64,000 bases of DNA. Origin: Clostridiales bacterium oral taxon 876 str. F0540 (lineage in GTDB: Bacteria; Bacillota; Clostridia; Clostridiales; Clostridiaceae). The stretch covers positions 1-64,000 of the forward strand of contig KE993467.1 of the NCBI GenBank assembly GCA_000466585.1, written 5' to 3'. Shown here one piece after another: positions 62,871-64,000 of this stretch. A model generated the notes under the pieces. The model did no database searches. It saw only the letters and a list, made by a program, of their open reading frames with translations, and was not told where the DNA came from. How positions within the stretch are numbered: the stretch's first letter is position 1; each line of letters begins with the position of its first letter. Made by a program: the position numbers and the translations under genes.

Positions 62871-63758
62871 ATGAATCATCTTTTTATAATAAATCCAGCA
62901 GCGGGAAAAGGAAAAACTTTAAAGTTTATACCGCTTATTGAAAAAATATTTCAGCATAGAAATGAAAAATATATTATTGAAGTAACCAAAGGAGTAGGAC
63001 ATGCTAGTGAACTAGTAAGGAAGTACTGCAGCGAAGAAGATTATAGAGTTTATTCTGTGGGAGGAGATGGAACTCTAAATGAAGTACTTAATGGAATAGT
63101 AAATACAAATAGCAGTTTAGCTGTTATTCCGTGTGGCTCAGGGAATGATTTTATAAAGAGTATATATAATTATTCTAAAAGAGAAAAAATAGAAGACATA
63201 TTTTTAAAGATGATAGATGGAAAAGATAAATACATAGATCTGGGAAAAGTAAATAACAGATATTTTATAAATATTGCATCTGTAGGTTTTGATGCAGAGG
63301 TGGCTTATAACGCTATAAAGCTGAAGAAGCTGCCGTTTATAGGAGGAACTCTTGCATATATCTTAGGAATTATAATTACCGTATTTAAATATAAAAGTCC
63401 TGATTTAAAAATAAATATAGATAACAGACAATTCAATATGAAAGCTTTACTTGTAGCTGTAGCAAACGGCAGATATTATGGTGGAGGAATAAATGTAACC
63501 CCTAAGGCTGAAATAGATGATGGGATTTTTAATATATGCAACATTGAAGAAGTGTCAAAGCCTAAGATTCTAATATTGTTTCCCAAGGTTATAAAAGGAA
63601 CTCATTCGAAGATAAAAGAAGTTCACTTTACTAATGGAAAAAACATTAAATTAACTAGTCCGAATGAAATTTCTTTTAATATTGACGGTGAAATAAGCAG
63701 GGGAAAAGAAGTAGAATTCATTATGATACCTAATGGAATAAAAATAGTTTTTCCATAA
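62871..63758 (+). CDS. Diacylglycerol kinase-like lipid kinase (DagK/YegS family)
   Basis: A 295-residue kinase of the diacylglycerol/sphingosine kinase family. Visible blocks are the start FIINPAAGKGKTL, the ATP-binding YSVGGDGTLNEVLNGI (about 63-78), IPCGSGNDFIKS (about 90-101), and the GGGINVTPKAEIDDGIFNI segment (about 203-221). Substrate is probably a membrane lipid such as diacylglycerol. ATG at 62871 has ACGAGGTG before it; the ATG at 62856 is less well placed. It forms a single unit with a -10 like TATAAA near 62832 and a strong terminator. Confidence 0.92.
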   Translation: MNHLFIINPAAGKGKTLKFIPLIEKIFQHRNEKYIIEVTKGVGHASELVRKYCSEEDYRVYSVGGDGTLNEVLNGIVNTNSSLAVIPCGSGNDFIKSIYNYSKREKIEDIFLKMIDGKDKYIDLGKVNNRYFINIASVGFDAEVAYNAIKLKKLPFIGGTLAYILGIIITVFKYKSPDLKINIDNRQFNMKALLVAVANGRYYGGGINVTPKAEIDDGIFNICNIEEVSKPKILILFPKVIKGTHSKIKEVHFTNGKNIKLTSPNEISFNIDGEISRGKEVEFIMIPNGIKIVFP

Positions 63759-63760
63759 TA

Positions 63761-63803
63761 AAAAAGATTCAATAGGTGTGCAATACCTATTGAATCTTTT
63801 TTG
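63761..63803. terminator. Bidirectional terminator
   Basis: A perfect 17-bp stem (63761-63777 with 63785-63801) with a 7-base loop has A and T runs on its sides. It is shared by the lipid kinase gene and the convergent partial gene. Confidence 0.9.
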
Positions 63804-63804
63804 T

Positions 63805-64000
63805 TTAGTGTTTTTTGATAAGAATATATATGCCGAGTAAAATCAATATAATTGGCAGTACAAGACTGTAGTTAAGCCAAGGAATCAGCTGACCGTAAAT
63901 TATTGAAAATAAGCCTATAAGCCCAACAGCTCCAAGTATAAAAACAGGAACAAGAAGTCCTGAAGACCTATGCCCAAAAATATAGAGCTGGAATAAACCG
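63805..64000 (-). CDS. Membrane protein, 3' part only (cut by window end)
   Basis: On the minus strand an open frame enters from the right edge and ends at the TAA 63807-63805. The visible 64 or so residues hold two hydrophobic spans (for example LLVPVFILGAVGLIGLFSII and a final LVLPIILILLGIYILIKKH). The PxxLILxGxxxL pattern of the last span is like DUF5668/LiaF-type transmembrane regions, but the protein cannot be named without its start. It runs outside the window. Confidence 0.6.
   Translation of the reverse strand, partial: GLFQLYIFGHRSSGLLVPVFILGAVGLIGLFSIIYGQLIPWLNYSLVLPIILILLGIYILIKKH

Overview
The window looks like chromosomal DNA of a low-GC, spore-former-type member of the Firmicutes, most likely a Clostridium or close relative. 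The reasons are strongly AT-rich spacers, GGAGG-type ribosome binding sites before nearly every gene, ATG/TTG/GTG starts, hairpin-plus-T terminators between almost all transcription units, and a gene set typical of anaerobic clostridia: B12-dependent ribonucleotide reductase NrdJ, class III fructose-1,6-bisphosphatase, YaaR, BrnQ, and a fragment related to glycine/betaine reductase. No rRNA, tRNA, IS element, phage gene or CRISPR array was recognised.

Layout. 1-6,360: small hypothetical genes, a YtcJ-type amidohydrolase, and nrdJ with a tandem NrdR-box promoter. 6,361-11,320: an APC amino-acid permease, a gamma-carbonic-anhydrase-like protein, a DUF350 protein, an lrgA/lrgB pair, a secreted metallo-beta-lactamase-fold protein and a free-methionine-sulfoxide reductase. 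11,330-14,210: a P-type cation ATPase preceded by what reads as a yybP-ykoY (Mn2+) riboswitch with its own promoter and terminator. 14,335-23,339: a sugar-type reductase plus Gfo/Idh oxidoreductase pair, yaaR, nadE, an nfeD/SPFH pair, a short repeat protein and a GT4 glycosyltransferase. 23,454-32,910: asnB, a divergent cis-prenyltransferase, a 2H phosphoesterase, a second short repeat protein, and a GT28-like / GNAT / VIT-VWA group.

33,103-42,564 is the most distinctive region, a self-contained catabolic locus. It holds a PRD-type PTS regulator, an RDD membrane protein, lactose/cellobiose-family PTS IIA, IIB and IIC, a truncated GrdB-like protein, a cytoplasmic glycosylasparaginase, a shortened M20 dipeptidase, CutC and a MupG (DUF871) family glycosidase. 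Two near-identical palindromes, one before the regulator and one before the PTS genes, look like its operators. The gene set suggests uptake and breakdown of a sugar-amino-acid or glycopeptide compound, possibly GlcNAc-asparagine; this is inference.

42,813-64,000: a MoxR/DUF58/transglutaminase operon with an amidase-6 gene, cca, an L,D-transpeptidase lipoprotein with a hairpin over its ribosome binding site, brnQ, a lipoprotein subtilase, fbp, an SDR next to a divergent alpha-oxoamine synthase, a heterodimeric ABC exporter of BmrCD/TM287-288 type with one degenerate ATP site, a lipoprotein plus secreted coiled-coil pair, a diacylglycerol-kinase-like gene, and the 3' end of a membrane protein cut by the window edge. 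Most genes are housekeeping or envelope functions in short operons.
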